A DNA stretch of 64,000 bases from Amoebophrya sp. A120 (lineage: Eukaryota > Sar > Dinophyceae > Syndiniales > Amoebophryaceae). Both the position numbers and the translations under genes were made by a program. A model generated the notes under the pieces. That model worked only from the letters and a program-made list of their open reading frames with translations. It was not told the DNA's origin and ran no database searches. Where the stretch lies: NCBI GenBank assembly GCA_905178155.1, contig CAJINV010000002.1, positions 12,099,621-12,163,620 of the forward strand. Reading direction: 5' to 3'. Positions 11,115 through 22,594 of the stretch are shown piece by piece (within the stretch, counting starts at the first letter, position 1; every line of letters begins with the position of its first letter).

Positions 11115-11628
11115 CGTTTCCTTGCTTTCGGTGTTCTTTGAGGACGACGGTGCGGCAAGTAAGTAAGTAAGAAGTCTCCTCCAGCAGCCCGATGGCAAGC
11201 TCCAAGAGGCGCTCTCTCGTTGTCTGTTGCCGACACCGAACAGAAAGATGAGTCGCGCCCGATCAAGCCATAGACTACACGTGGGTAGAATCGAATGCGT
11301 TGGGGCTTCTTAATAACATCAACTGACACCCACTATAACACGAGGGGGTTGTACTTGTACGTTTTGTGTTTGTCCAGTTAGTACGCTTAACGAGTACAAC
11401 GATCGTTTTTCGCAACGGAGCAGAGAGATTCGAGCCACGGTATGGCACGTGCAGGGCAAGGTATATGAACACAGGTATCACCTACACAGGGCTAGGAAAA
11501 CTCGGATGCGAGTCTACTTGTACTTGCTTCTATTACGGAACGACAACGACTCCCAAGCGCGAGTGCTACTACAAGACGCGCTTTGCATAAAGATTTGCAC
11601 CGGGGCGGGTGCTGTATAGGAGCAGATT
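11115..11628. other. Gap upstream of the transporter
   Basis: About 510 bp between the proposed end of the N-terminal ferlin-like gene and the transporter ATG. A GTAAGTAAGTAAG-like repeat on the plus strand at about 11157-11169 reads as CTTACTTACTTACTTG on the coding strand. No gene was recognised here. Confidence 0.4.
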
Positions 11629-14600
11629 TCAGGACGAGTGAAAATCGTGTTGTCCGAGCACTGACGAAAAGAAGATGAACATGACCCAAGAAAATAAACA
11701 ACAAGTATGCAGTCACAACGGATACCTGTCGCTGTTGCGCCTTTGTTTTGTTTCGCTCGCAGGGCCACCTGCAAATAGTCGATGATCGGCGCTTTGTAGA
11801 CCGGGCAAACGATGCGGATGCCGAGAAACTCGTCGATTCCGACGTCCGTCGCCACGCTGCTCGCGATACTGATGTTGTCCTGCGACAAGGCCGCTGCTTG
11901 CGGGCCCGCGCCCGCCGGCAGACTCGTCGCGTTCTTCGCTTGGTCCTCGTCCCGCGTAGCGACCAAGCGCATCACGGACTTCACTTTCTCCCCCAGCTCC
12001 TGCCACTCGAGCACGGGCGGCGCCTCGCCCTTGAAGTTGATCGTGGGCAGCTCGGAGTCGTCCAGCTCCACGTCCACCGGGGTCTTCCAGAAGGACCCCA
12101 CCCGCAGGCTCAGCCCGTACTTGACCTCCTTCGACAACCGGCGGATCCCCAGCAAATCCAACGTCGTGCGGTAGTACTTAAACTCCCCGGTGTTGATGTG
12201 GAAGACGGGCGTGGGCTCCATGTTCCGCTCCTGGTCCTCCACCGGCACCCAGTTCTTGCCGGGAAAAAAGTTGGAGATCCACTGGTCCACCCCCGCGACC
12301 TTGGCCCGACCGTTCTGCTGGTAGTCGAAGGTGAACACCTCGCCGGCCGCGATCTCCCGCACCGTCATCATGTCCACCACGTCCAGCTGGTCGTCGTCCA
12401 GCAGCGAGGACGCGTACATCGATTTCTTCAACGTCTTGGCCGCCGCGCTGTCGCTGGAGAGCATGCCGGAGACCTCCACTTCGTTCGGGGGCTCGAACCG
12501 CCACTCCTTGTACATCAGGTGCGCCCCGGCCTGCAGCGAGTAGCCCGCGGACCACAGCACCATGGGCTTGCCCTTCCACCCCTTGGCGTTGTCCAGCTGC
12601 TGCATGGTCTTGCCGTCCTCCTGCACGTCCAGCCGCTGCCAGACCGGCACGTGCGCCTCGTTCAGCCGCAGCTGCCCCTTTTCGAAGCCGTAGTTGTCCA
12701 CCTCTACGCCGGCGGCGTTTTTACCCACAATGTAGGCGCTGGAGGAAGACGTGGCCCCAGCTTTCGGCGAAGACGGGGGTGTTTGGCCTTTCGGCAGGTT
12801 CTTCCAGATGCGCGTGGACTCGTCGTCCAAGTTTAAGGGTGCTAAATTCGCGATCGTGGCGACCTCCTGAAACGTGTCCGGTTGCAGCAGAAAGCCCTCG
12901 TCGCGATCGCGGATGATGAGCCGCACGGGCGGGAGCGGGTTGTTCGGGTCCGGTTCCAGCTGCAAATGCCCGTTCACGTTCCCGACGCGCTTCCGGTAGC
13001 CTTCGCCCGAGGCGCTGTAGGACGGCGGAATGTACACTTCGTAGGGGATCACGACGCGCTGCACGTACGTGGGGTTCAGGGACTGCGGCACTTTGATGGA
13101 CACGGCCTCCTTATTTTGCACCTGCACGATCCAGGTCGGATCGCACAGCCCGTTCTCGTCCATCGCGGGCAGGTCACGCCCGCACAACACGTCCACGTGG
13201 CAGTACACCGTGTACATGTCGCTCAGCATCTTGCGCTTGTACGAAACCTCGCTTCCGAAGGATCCCACCGGGATCTCCTTCAGTGCGGGTCCACAAAACC
13301 GGTTACCCGTCGGCATCAACGTTTTCGGCAACATCTCAATCCTGTCCGGCTTGCGCTTCTTACTGCGGACCGTGTGGCGCGGCAGGTGGCCCTCCGTTGA
13401 TCCCTCGGCCCCGCCCGCCGCTTTCTCCGCCGTCGGATCCAACAGCTCGATGTCCACAGGCGCGATCGCGGTGCCCTGCTTCGCGTGACCGTTGTCGTTA
13501 CTTCCGTTCTTTGCCTTCACCAGGTCCTCCTCTTCCAAATCTTCGATTTCGTCCATCGCGTCTTTGTCGATGTCCTCGTCTAATTTGGCGCTACACAGCA
13601 ACCTCCCCACCACCCCGGTCTCGTAAATCGCGGTGTCCGGTGGCGTGAGCACGCTCATGTCCCACCGCAGCCTCTCCCACTTCGGCCGGGCGCGCTCCTG
13701 CTGCAGACGAACCTTGTCCCGCTCCACTTCCCGCAGCTGCCACTTCTCGTGGGCCGTCAACTCAACCGTCTGCCCGGCTACCGAGGTTCTCTGCTCCGAC
13801 CCCATGGTGGCCGCCTGCACTTTCAGTGGGTCGGAGCTGGGATCCATCAGGTTCATGAGGCCAAAAACCTTTGGCGGGTTTGCCGCCGGGTTGTCTGTTT
13901 CCCGGTTCAGCTGGTCCAATTCGTCGTCTAAAAACAGGTACATGTAACACTTGTCCACGCCGGGCAGCAGGTAGAACGGCGGACTCCGCCGCTCCACGTA
14001 GAATAGCGGCCGGGTCGGGTCATCCTCCTCGTCATACTCCTCCGGGTTCGAGGGCCCGCACAAGCCCAGGCAGGTCCGGCGCTGCCGCGCCAGGCGCCGC
14101 TCCTCGTCGCCGACCAGGAAGTTCAGCATGCCGCCCTCCTCGATTTCTCCGGGGAAGCACAGGATGTTGGGATTCAGGGGTTTGATCGGATTCAGATTCG
14201 GGTCCTGCTGCCGGGTGTACTTCGGCAGCTTGTCCAGCTCCTTCTGCGTCATGCGCACCGGCAGCCCACCCGAGGGCACGTGGATGAGGATTTTGCACTT
14301 GCGCGGGGGCTCGCCCTGCTCCGGCGCGAACTCCGTCAAGTACAGGCCACGGTACATCTTGACGACCAGCTGCGCCTTCGCGTAGCTCCGCAAGCGGGGC
14401 AGGTGCGGCGGCCACAGGTTTGCGCTGGCCTTGGCCTTGGTGGAGAAGTGCACACAGAGGGAGCCGCGGTAGGTGGAGGCGGGGCCGACCGAACCGCCCT
14501 TGATCATCGCCAGCGAGATGTCCTCGTTGGTGGCGTGCAGGGCTCCACCCTCGAAGTGCAACCAGTTGTTCACCCCCGGTTTCAGGTTGTAAATGGTCAT

Positions 14601-16924
14601 CTCGCCCAGCAGCTTCTCGTCGCCACCGAACAGGCTCGCGTCTCCGTCCAACAGCTCGATCTTTGCGCGGGTGTTCCCAATTTTCGTGCGGATGCGGACC
14701 GCGTCGCCCCAGATCACGCGGCGTCGCTGACACTGGAACGGCTTGGAGATCACCTTGGGCCCGTCCATGGAGATGCGCACGAAGGGGTCGCACCCCCACT
14801 GGGGATCCAAAGGACCCGGTGCAGAAGAAAACATGCCGGGCTTGTCAATCTGCGGGAAGAAATCTCCGTACAGGTGCACGAAATACTCCACCGGTTTCTC
14901 GCGGTCTCCAAGCGGAGGTGCGCCTTCGTTGCAGTTGAATTTTGATGGAAGCCGAAGCATCATGCCTCGCACGCACTGAGATTGAAGGAGTTCCCTTCAC
15001 TTCTACATCGAGCAACAAATCTCGTCCTAAGTAGAGATGACGAGACATCACATCTGGAAATTAGTGTTATAGTCCTGAAGCTTAGCAATTGAATCATAAG
15101 GACCTGCACGAATCTGCAGATCTTCCACGCTGGCGATGGGCGGAAGTTTGTGTCGCTCGCTTTCGAAGATGTCAAGTTCGATCAGAGCCTTGCCCGCGTT
15201 GACACCTATGGCGTCCTTGAGCTGGATCCAGCAGTGCAGCGGCGCGCCGGACTGGGAGACCGTGTCGACCAGGGACGAAAAGGGTTCCTCCCACACCCCG
15301 CGTACAAACTTACTGCCGTCGGGTTGCAGTTCCTGCAGCGTGAAGGATATGACGTGCTGGAGCATGTCAGCGCGGTTCATGGTCTGCGCCCAGTTTACCT
15401 CCCACCCGTCGACGCCACCGTCGTCCCACCCGGCTTCGCGCTCCGCCGTTTTAATGATGATTTCTGGACTTGCACGCACCTGCGCACCGGCGCCGGCTGC
15501 CACCGATTCGTCCCCGTCGTCGTCGTCTTGCGCTTCAGCCTTCGCTTCCTCGGCCAGGGCGGCCTTCTGGATGTCCACCAGGCCGACCACCATCACGAGC
15601 TGATTTTAGTTTCGAGGTTGAGATCAGATCTCTTCCGTGGAAGTAGCCCGTCTTCGTTTGCTCTCGCTCGCAGATTTGTTTCTCTTTTGCGCCAAATCGC
15701 GAGCGAATGCGAAAAGATGTAAAAATGGAAGAGAATAGCGCCACCAGGAAAGTCCAAACCAACTGCTAAGATTTTTCATATTGCAAAGATTTCATGAAGA
15801 TGAACTTCAAACGTAGAGGCCTTCCTCCAGAATTTTCTTCGCGTTTTCAAATACTAACTATACCCGATCTTCCTTTTTTGCATACTTCTTCATGCGGAAC
15901 CGGCGTAGGTCGATGGAGACGTTCAAATCCTTTGGCTGCAGGTCGATGTCGTCCATGTCGCCGATTTGCACCAGGTCCAGGGCGTGCTTCAGCGTGTTCG
16001 TGACTTGGTACAAAACGGTGATGGTGGACGCGGGCTTCGTGCGCGAAAAAAACCCGACGGTGGGCACACCCGCCAGCTTCAGGGTCTCGCGCTTCACAGC
16101 GGCCTCCGCCTGGGGGATGATCAAGGAGGTGACGCCCAGCAGCGTGTCGACCCCGAACGATTCGTGGTACACCCGAATCATGCAGTTCATGTGCACGCCA
16201 ATCTCGATCTGGGTTTCCCACACGTCCTCCCACACCGGGGACGTGGATTTTTTCATCGTGATCGACTGGAAGGAGAGCTCCTGGGTCCCGCCGCCCATGG
16301 TGACATGCACGTACGGGTCGCAGTTCCCGAACCGGTCGGTGGCGAGCTTGGAGGCTGAGTGGAAGCAAATCCGCAGGTAGTGCTTCTTGTTGCTTTTCGC
16401 TCCTAGAGCGCGCGCCTCGCCCGCGCCAATCTCCTTCAGCTCGGCAAGTGGGTCGTTGGCCGGGCCGCTGCAGGAGGCAAACATGTATTGCAAGGAAAAA
16501 TCCCCCCTCCCCATATCGGAACGAAATTTCTGATGCTGGATTTGTGAGGCGTGAGGCGTGATGCTGGATTTGTGTACACAAATCAGCTTTGTATTGCAGG
16601 AAGGCATTGCGGCCAGATCCCCAGGCTAGGTAGGGGCGTATGGGTCTAGTTGCTCAGCATGGCAAACGGCTCCCCCTTAAGCCCAACAGCATGACAAATC
16701 GCGTCCGTCCATAATGGGGCGGAAGCTTCTGCCCTTGTCGTCTTGCAAGACACATGTGATTTGTGACCTCAAATCAGCAACACAAAATTTCGGACACATA
16801 GCTTTTCAATATGGGGAGGGGGGATTTTTCATTTTGATAACATGTCCAGCGGATTCATCCCACCGAGGGGGTTTACCCCACCGCCCGTGGCCGCAGCCAT
16901 CATCATCTGCTGCTGCATATTCAT
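11629..16924 (-). CDS. Multi-C2 protein resembling the N-terminal half of a ferlin
   Basis: Exons proposed: 16924-16840, 16480-15864, 15599-15104, 14965-11726 and 11660-11629 (4,470 nt, 1,489 residues). The first junction is the element at 16486-16839; the others are GT-AG and all phases agree. The start is a Met/Gln-rich MNMQQQMMM. A C2 domain at about residues 62-160 carries the Ca2+-site-like NCDPYVHV. Further C2-like regions lie near 425-545 (VEYFVHLYGDFF, DPFVRISMDG) and 980-1110 (YTVYCHVDVLCGRDLP, CDPTWIVQV, VRLIIRDRDEG). No membrane anchor is present, unlike a full ferlin. The last 11-residue exon is supported only by a good acceptor and phase. Alternatively, the donor at 11725 splices to 8626 to make one long ferlin. 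Confidence 0.7.
16486..16839. mobile_element. Introner, TIR family 4, in ferlin N-half
   Basis: This 354-bp element starts TATTGCAAGGAAAAATCCCC and ends GGGGATTTTTCATTTTGATA. The inner arms, the CCCCTCCCCATAT run and its complement, pair closely. The 5-bp duplication is perfect: ACATG at 16481-16485 and 16840-16844. Excision joins GGMNPLDM to FASCSGPA in frame. GCATGACAAAT occurs at 16689-16699. No GT-AG placement exists. Confidence 0.9.
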
Positions 16925-18002
16925 CTTGTAAAAGTCGTCCCCTGCTCGTCGCTCAGCGATAGTGGGAGCTGACTCGGCGAGAAGGTTGTACGAAAGTCGG
17001 TCGCAACTGCGGCGACCGGCTCACAGCCGTTGGGAGAAGCGAGGAGGCGACAAACTACAGCTAGTACCCCCCCCCGTTGAATTTATACTTTCGTGGTCCC
17101 GCAACTGCGCCGCCTTAGCGCGACGAGCCTGAGCTGGTGGCTGTTTTCTTGACTGTGTCACACATAGAAATATACTTACCTCGCGGCCACTGTGACGAAA
17201 AGCAAGCGGATAGGTCGTGGACGACTGCTCTTCCGTGAAAACAATTACTGAAGAGCTACGTCACTACAGAAATTTCGTCCACAACATATTAGTTGCCTGA
17301 TAGAAGGGGGGGCATCCTAGTGCGACCACGTCATAGCTAAAGGTACAGTCGGAAAAGAAAGTTAGTACCATTTGGAGCACAAGGCAAAGGCACCCTGTAG
17401 CACGTCGACAGACGTAGAAAGAAGAAAAACAAAAGACATTTATAATCTCGAGCTGCCTGCTCCGGCACTCGCATATTGACATCGGATTTGCAACGCGGCT
17501 CTCTCTCACTTCATCTTGATCTTCTGGCTCGCTCCTGTTTCTCTAGCTCCTCTAGTACTTGGTAGAGCCGCGGCAAGCCTTAGCCATTAGCCTCCGACGG
17601 GACGCGCATAGACCAATCAACAACAAAATAAAGTCACTCCATGTTGTATTCATCAGGTGCAAGGCACCATTCTCAAAAGCGGAGATTATAGAACTGAAGT
17701 CCAAGAACAGCAATGACTTTCGTTTGTTCAGAAAGTATGCTCGAGAAGGCCGAAGGGGATTATGCTCGGGACCGTGCGATGTCAGAACCATGTGGGCAAA
17801 CAAAAGCCAACCACAGTCTTTTACATTATCCTTATCCGCAATAATCATGTGAGTTTTCATGTGTCGCTTCCGTGTTTTTATTGGGCTCATCGCCACCAAG
17901 TCGCTATGTATACCATGATTCCGTACCCGTACTCGTCCAGCAAAATACGCTGGAAGCATACATAGAGCAGCGAACAGGTCCAAAAAGTAGGAAAAACAAT
18001 CT
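16925..18002. other. Intergenic gap with short frames only
   Basis: About 1.1 kb between the WDR70-like stop and the C2-protein start. Minus-strand frames such as 18100-17552 overlap the end of the upstream gene and look non-coding. A run of about nine C on the plus strand occurs near 17088. Otherwise nothing was recognised. Confidence 0.4.
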
Positions 18003-21000
18003 TTATCTGTGGTAGTGTTCTCCGATAGTGTAACTGGTGTACTTCTTGCTGAGGTTGGTCTTCGGGGGTGCCTTGCCGCCAAACTTCTGCTTGGTGGCAA
18101 TTTCGCGGCGCTGGATGGCTTCTTTCCTTGCCTTCTTCGCGGCCCGCTCCACCTCCTCGGGGTCCTCCTCCAGACCTTTCAGGCGCCGCATGTACCCACA
18201 GGAACAGATCTTTCGCCCGCACTGCGGACAGTGCTCGCCCTGGAGAATGTCGGTGGCCTTGTCGCGGGTATCCACTTCATCGATGTCGTAATCCAGCACG
18301 GTTCTGTTGTTCCGGTAGGCGCGCGTGTACACCAGATCCTCCTCGCTCTTCGGCTGAAACTGCTGCAGCACCTGCTGCGGGTTCTGCTCGTGCAGCGGAA
18401 CCACGCCCTCGGGCTGGACGGCCTGTTTGTTTTTGAAAATTCAAGTTTTGGCAATTCGGCCTAGTGATTTTTTTTTCCAGCAAGCGGCATAGAATTACAA
18501 AGTTCGTTGGAAAGGGCTTCTGAGATAACGATGAAGACTGGTCATCTACTTCTACATCTACATTCACGGAGGTGGTAGAAAATAAAATGATATGATGTGA
18601 AAATAGCCTCAAGGTTTAGTTTCTATACGTGTCCTTTCTCGTCCAAGGTGATGCCCTCGGCAGCCAGGATCATCTTGGTGACGGGGTTCAGCTTACTGCG
18701 CTCCGCGCCCTGTGCGTACTCTAGCGCTTGCGCGAACCCGTCGTGCACGGGGTAGGGGTTCATCACGGGCTGCGGCATACTGGTGTCCTCGATGCGCGCC
18801 CGGCGCTCGAGCTCCGTCTTCACGCGTTGCTTTCCCTTGAAGCCCATCTCCTTGATGTTACCGTCGCGCATCAACCGAATGCCGCGGTCCCAGAAGCCCT
18901 GTTTGTCGTCGGCGGCGATGGCGTCCGTGGCGAAGGAGGATTCGTCCTTCTTCTGCCTTGTCAGCGTTTTGCGGAGGGAGAAGAGGATCCCGCGCTTGGA
19001 AAAGTCCGTGTTGTAGTAAATGACGATCTTCCCGGACTTGAGCCCAACGAAGAGCTGTCGCAGAGGTTCTGGCGGCCCCTTCTTCGATTTTTGCAGGATG
19101 TCCTGCAGAAAGGACTGGTCAATCTCGCCCGCTTCCGCGTTGGCCGCCAGCTGCGCCAAGTGGTCTTTCACGGCCTGCTCCTTCTTCTTTCGAAGCTTTC
19201 TCTTCAATTTCTTTGCTTCCTGCGCAGCCTTTCTCTGGCGCTCGACCTGCTCGTAGTCGGGCAGCTCGAAGCGGCCAAATTGCTCTGACATCATTTCCAG
19301 CATCTTCTCTGCTTCGTCTTCTTCCGGGTCCTCGTCCTTGTTTTTTGGCTGCCCGCCATCGTCCTCCTCCACGTCGTCGGAAAAATCTTCGTCGTCTTGA
19401 CCCATGTGGTCTTCATCTTTTGTGGCCTTATTGGCGCCACTGCTGCTGCTGCTCGCCGCTCCTGCTCCGGCGGGGTCCTTTTTGCCGCCCACGCCGAAGG
19501 AAAATGGCAGCAGCTTGTCCTTCTTCGCTCTCCGCTCCGCGAGCTGCTCTAAGTCGATCTCTTTGTTCGCGTTGTTTTTCACCATCGGGTACGCGATTCG
19601 CACCACGGCTTCCTCGAAGTACAAGATCTGCAGCCGCTCGTAGGGTGGGTGCAGCGAGAAGACCTGCACCGTGTTTTGCATTCCAGACGTGCAGGTCGCT
19701 ACCATCTGCTTTGTGCGCTCGTAGTCTTCCGGATTGCGAAAATCGGTTATGATTTGCATGTTGCCGCGGTCCGCCTGGTCATCGGAGGGGAGGTTGTCCC
19801 ACACATGAATGGGCTTCAGGTTGGGACCCACGACGTGGGAAGCGTTCCACAGCTTCATGGTCCCGTCGCGACTTCGCGACAAAATTTTCCCGTCGAAGAA
19901 AACCACATTCACGATGGCGTCTTTGTGCGCCTCGCGGGCAATCAGCGGCTTGCGGTCCTTTTTGTCCAGAAAAAAGAGTTGCAGGCTCCCATCGTTGCAG
20001 CCGGCGAGCAGCTTCTTGCACGCGACTGGGTCCACGGCAAAGCTCTTCGGGTAGACGCCCTGGGGGCCACCGACGAAACAGTTGCGGTAATTCAGAACCT
20101 GTATTGATGTTGAGGATGTTGATGCTGAAGCAGTAGATCCTTGCAAAAGTAGGGCGACGACGTAGCAGGTGTTCGTGGAGCGCATGAATCGAATTGATGT
20201 AGCAGCGAGTTTCAATAAGCGCAAATATCGACGAGCGATGACAAACCCACGACCTTTCAATAAAACACGCACACGTTAGTATGCAAAAAAGTACTATACT
20301 ATGGTATACCTTAAACAGCGTTTCGTGCCCCAATTCCTGGTCGAGCCCGATCTTCCGCCCGGTGACATTCCAGATGCGGATCGTGCCGTCGATGCTGCTG
20401 CTGAGAAACCGCTCGGGGTCGTCCGGGTGCCACGCGCAATCGGTGATCAGAGTCGTGTGTCCCTTGGTGTTGGCCGGGTCGAGCAGGGCGTAGTCGCCCT
20501 TGTTGGTGGTAAAAAGCGGCGCCCCGACCTCGATTCGGTCCAGCGTGAACGCCGAACCGCGCTCCTCCATTTCGCGGCCGTAGACGCGCAGCTTGGCGTC
20601 GCCAACCGCGACGAGCAGCATCCCGTCGCCGATGTGCTGGATGTCGGAGCAGTGGCAGGGGCAGTCCTCCTTGGGCGTCGCGTTGCGGTAGGGCTCGAAC
20701 TCGCGGTCGGTCCCGTTAAAGTCGAACCAGTAGATGTGTCCGTCCATGTCCGCGGTCACCATGTTGGCGCCCGACTTGTCGAAACTGAAGGCCATGCAGG
20801 ACTTCTTGTGCCGGTTCGTGATCTCCCACGAGGTGTTGAACAGGTGTGTGGTGCGCTGCTTCTCCTCTTCCTGCTCTGGCCGGGGGCCGTAGTCGCCGGA
20901 AGAAGATTCGGAATCGGAGTCATTGTTATTATCCTCTTTTGCGGTGCTGGTAGTCGCGCTCATCTTTACGTCTTGGTCTTGTCCGGGTGGAGCTACGTTG

Positions 21001-21608
21001 TTCACGATCTTTCCCACCTTTTTGTCCCTGTTCTTCTGGTGCTCCGCCTCTATCTGCTCCAGTTTCGAGTTGGCTCCAAAGAGTATATCATTCACCTTAG
21101 CCGCCGCCGTCGTTGCCTGGAACTCTTGACGAGCCGCTCGGTGGTCAGATATGTCGGTACCGCCATAGGCAAAGTTTCGACCACCCGGTACGCCGCCGGC
21201 TTTCGCGGTGCCGCCATTCGCGCTTGTGTCGCCAGTTGCAGTGCCTACTTGCTGCCCGCGTGTGGCGCCGCGCCGCTGCTGGTTCTGCGAGTTGTGCTTC
21301 AGCAGATTGAAGCCGCCGCCGTTGGGGCGCCCGCCGGTGTTTGGCTTGCTCGGCTGGAGTTTCGGCGGACCCATGATAAATGTTGCAGGTCCGCTTCTTT
21401 GGGCGGGAGCGAAAGCGGGTTGCGTGACCGGGGCTGAGGAAGACGAAGATGCAGCATTGTGCTGCCCGTTCAGCAGGGGCGCCGAGGAGGACGAAGATGA
21501 AGTCGCCGGGGTACTGAGTGCGGGCGCTGCCGGTTTGGGGGCGGGCGGGGGGGCTTGCGCGACATCATCGTCAGACGATAAGTCGCCAAAACCGAGGTCA
21601 TCTGCCAT
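18003..21608 (-). CDS. WDR70: WDR70-like WD40 protein
   Basis: Three exons in phase: 21608-20310, 20098-18629 and 18422-18003 (1,062 residues), both introns GT-AG. An N-terminal Ala/Ser/Gln-rich region precedes WD40 blades: KSCMAFSFDKSGANMVTADM with YWFDF, TLITDCAWHPDDPERFLSSS with IRIWNV, and IVNVVFFDGKILSRSRDGTM with KLW. A late segment, QLFVGLKSGKIVIYYNTDFS followed by KRGILFSLRKTLTRQKK, matches the characteristic end of the WDR70 (gastrulation-defective-like) propeller. WDR70 relatives are nuclear and linked to CRL4 ubiquitin ligase and DNA repair. Oddities are an acidic/coiled-coil insertion of about 130 residues between blades and a last exon with a possible zinc site (CPQCGRKICSCG). 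That exon has no ATG of its own near its 5' end, which supports splicing to the upstream exon. Confidence 0.7.
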
Positions 21609-22594
21609 GATTCTGCGTTGTCTATCTAAAACGTCGGAGCAAGTACAATTCTAGGAAACCTCAAAGGGTACAATGTGATGAGTTTTTCTTGTTGGGGGGG
21701 CGAACATCTACCAGAGCTGCTAGACTAGCACAATCAATGGGCACTGTGGTCCTGGAGCTGGGGGTCATTTCAAAGTGAAGTTCAATTTCCGAAGATGAGA
21801 TCTTAATACGGAAACTGAAAAAAGCTGCAGAATTGTCCACCAAGGGACAAAAAAGTCGTTTACGTTTTCGAACATTGTAAAACATGAGTCGTGAAAATGA
21901 AATAGAAGTCGGCGGATCCATTTGCATGATAGAACGAAGAAACCTCAGATTTTGATTTTCATGTTGATTAAACAATTTCCCCTCGCTACGGTTTTGATCT
22001 ACTTGACGTATAGATTCTTGCTGCAGCATGTGCTTGTGCATCCTGTCTCTTTCATTTTTCGGATTCGTGGTGTGCGCTTAAACATTTTGATGTTCGTCGA
22101 GGTAAGTGGTACGCCACATCGTCACATTGACTCATAGCAGAGAATTGTAGTGAGATCCACAGCAGCGACAGGAGAGGCAGACAGAATATCTGAAAAAACT
22201 CCAACTCACGAAACTTCTGTGAAATGACTCACATTGTGCTCTTGCGATGGCTACTTGACCTACTGCAAGCACAGCAGAAAGGCTCGAGGGTCAGGAAATG
22301 CATCGCGAAGGGAAGCAGATGAAAATGTCTTTTTTTGTTTATCCGAGGGCAGTGCTGTAACTCGTACAGATACGAAGGAGATCCAGGATCTAGAGGATTT
22401 CCTTTTGGCAATGTAGGATTTGGAGGACTAGGAGTTCACTCGTTCACCCATTCTGCGACGCACCAGACTTATTAAGCGCGGCCGTTGTGCAGGTTCGGTT
22501 GTCCGTCCTTGGGCTAAAGCATTGACCTCCAGGCGGATGGAGCTATCTTCGTGCTTGTTGCCCTTGTGCTGATGCGGTTTATTCTCCGCACTAG
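21609..22594. other. Intergenic gap, nothing recognised
   Basis: About 990 bp between the orphan-protein stop and the WDR70-like start. The short minus-strand frame 22041-21661 shows no recognisable features. The sequence is more AT-rich than the flanking genes. Confidence 0.5.

Noticed and set aside
11514-11725. Direct read-through of the N-terminal ferlin-like exon to the stop at 11514
   Set aside because: The tail is unlike protein and begins at a good donor (ACAG|GTATCC) with a strong acceptor (TTTTCGTCAG) 64 bp later.
14845-15051. Alternative acceptor and frame between exons at 15104 and 14965
   Set aside because: It gives a different frame from the C2-bearing exon and soon stops; the acceptor at 14966 fits the phase.
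17085-17095. Poly-C run
   Set aside because: A simple homopolymer in a gap with no associated structure.
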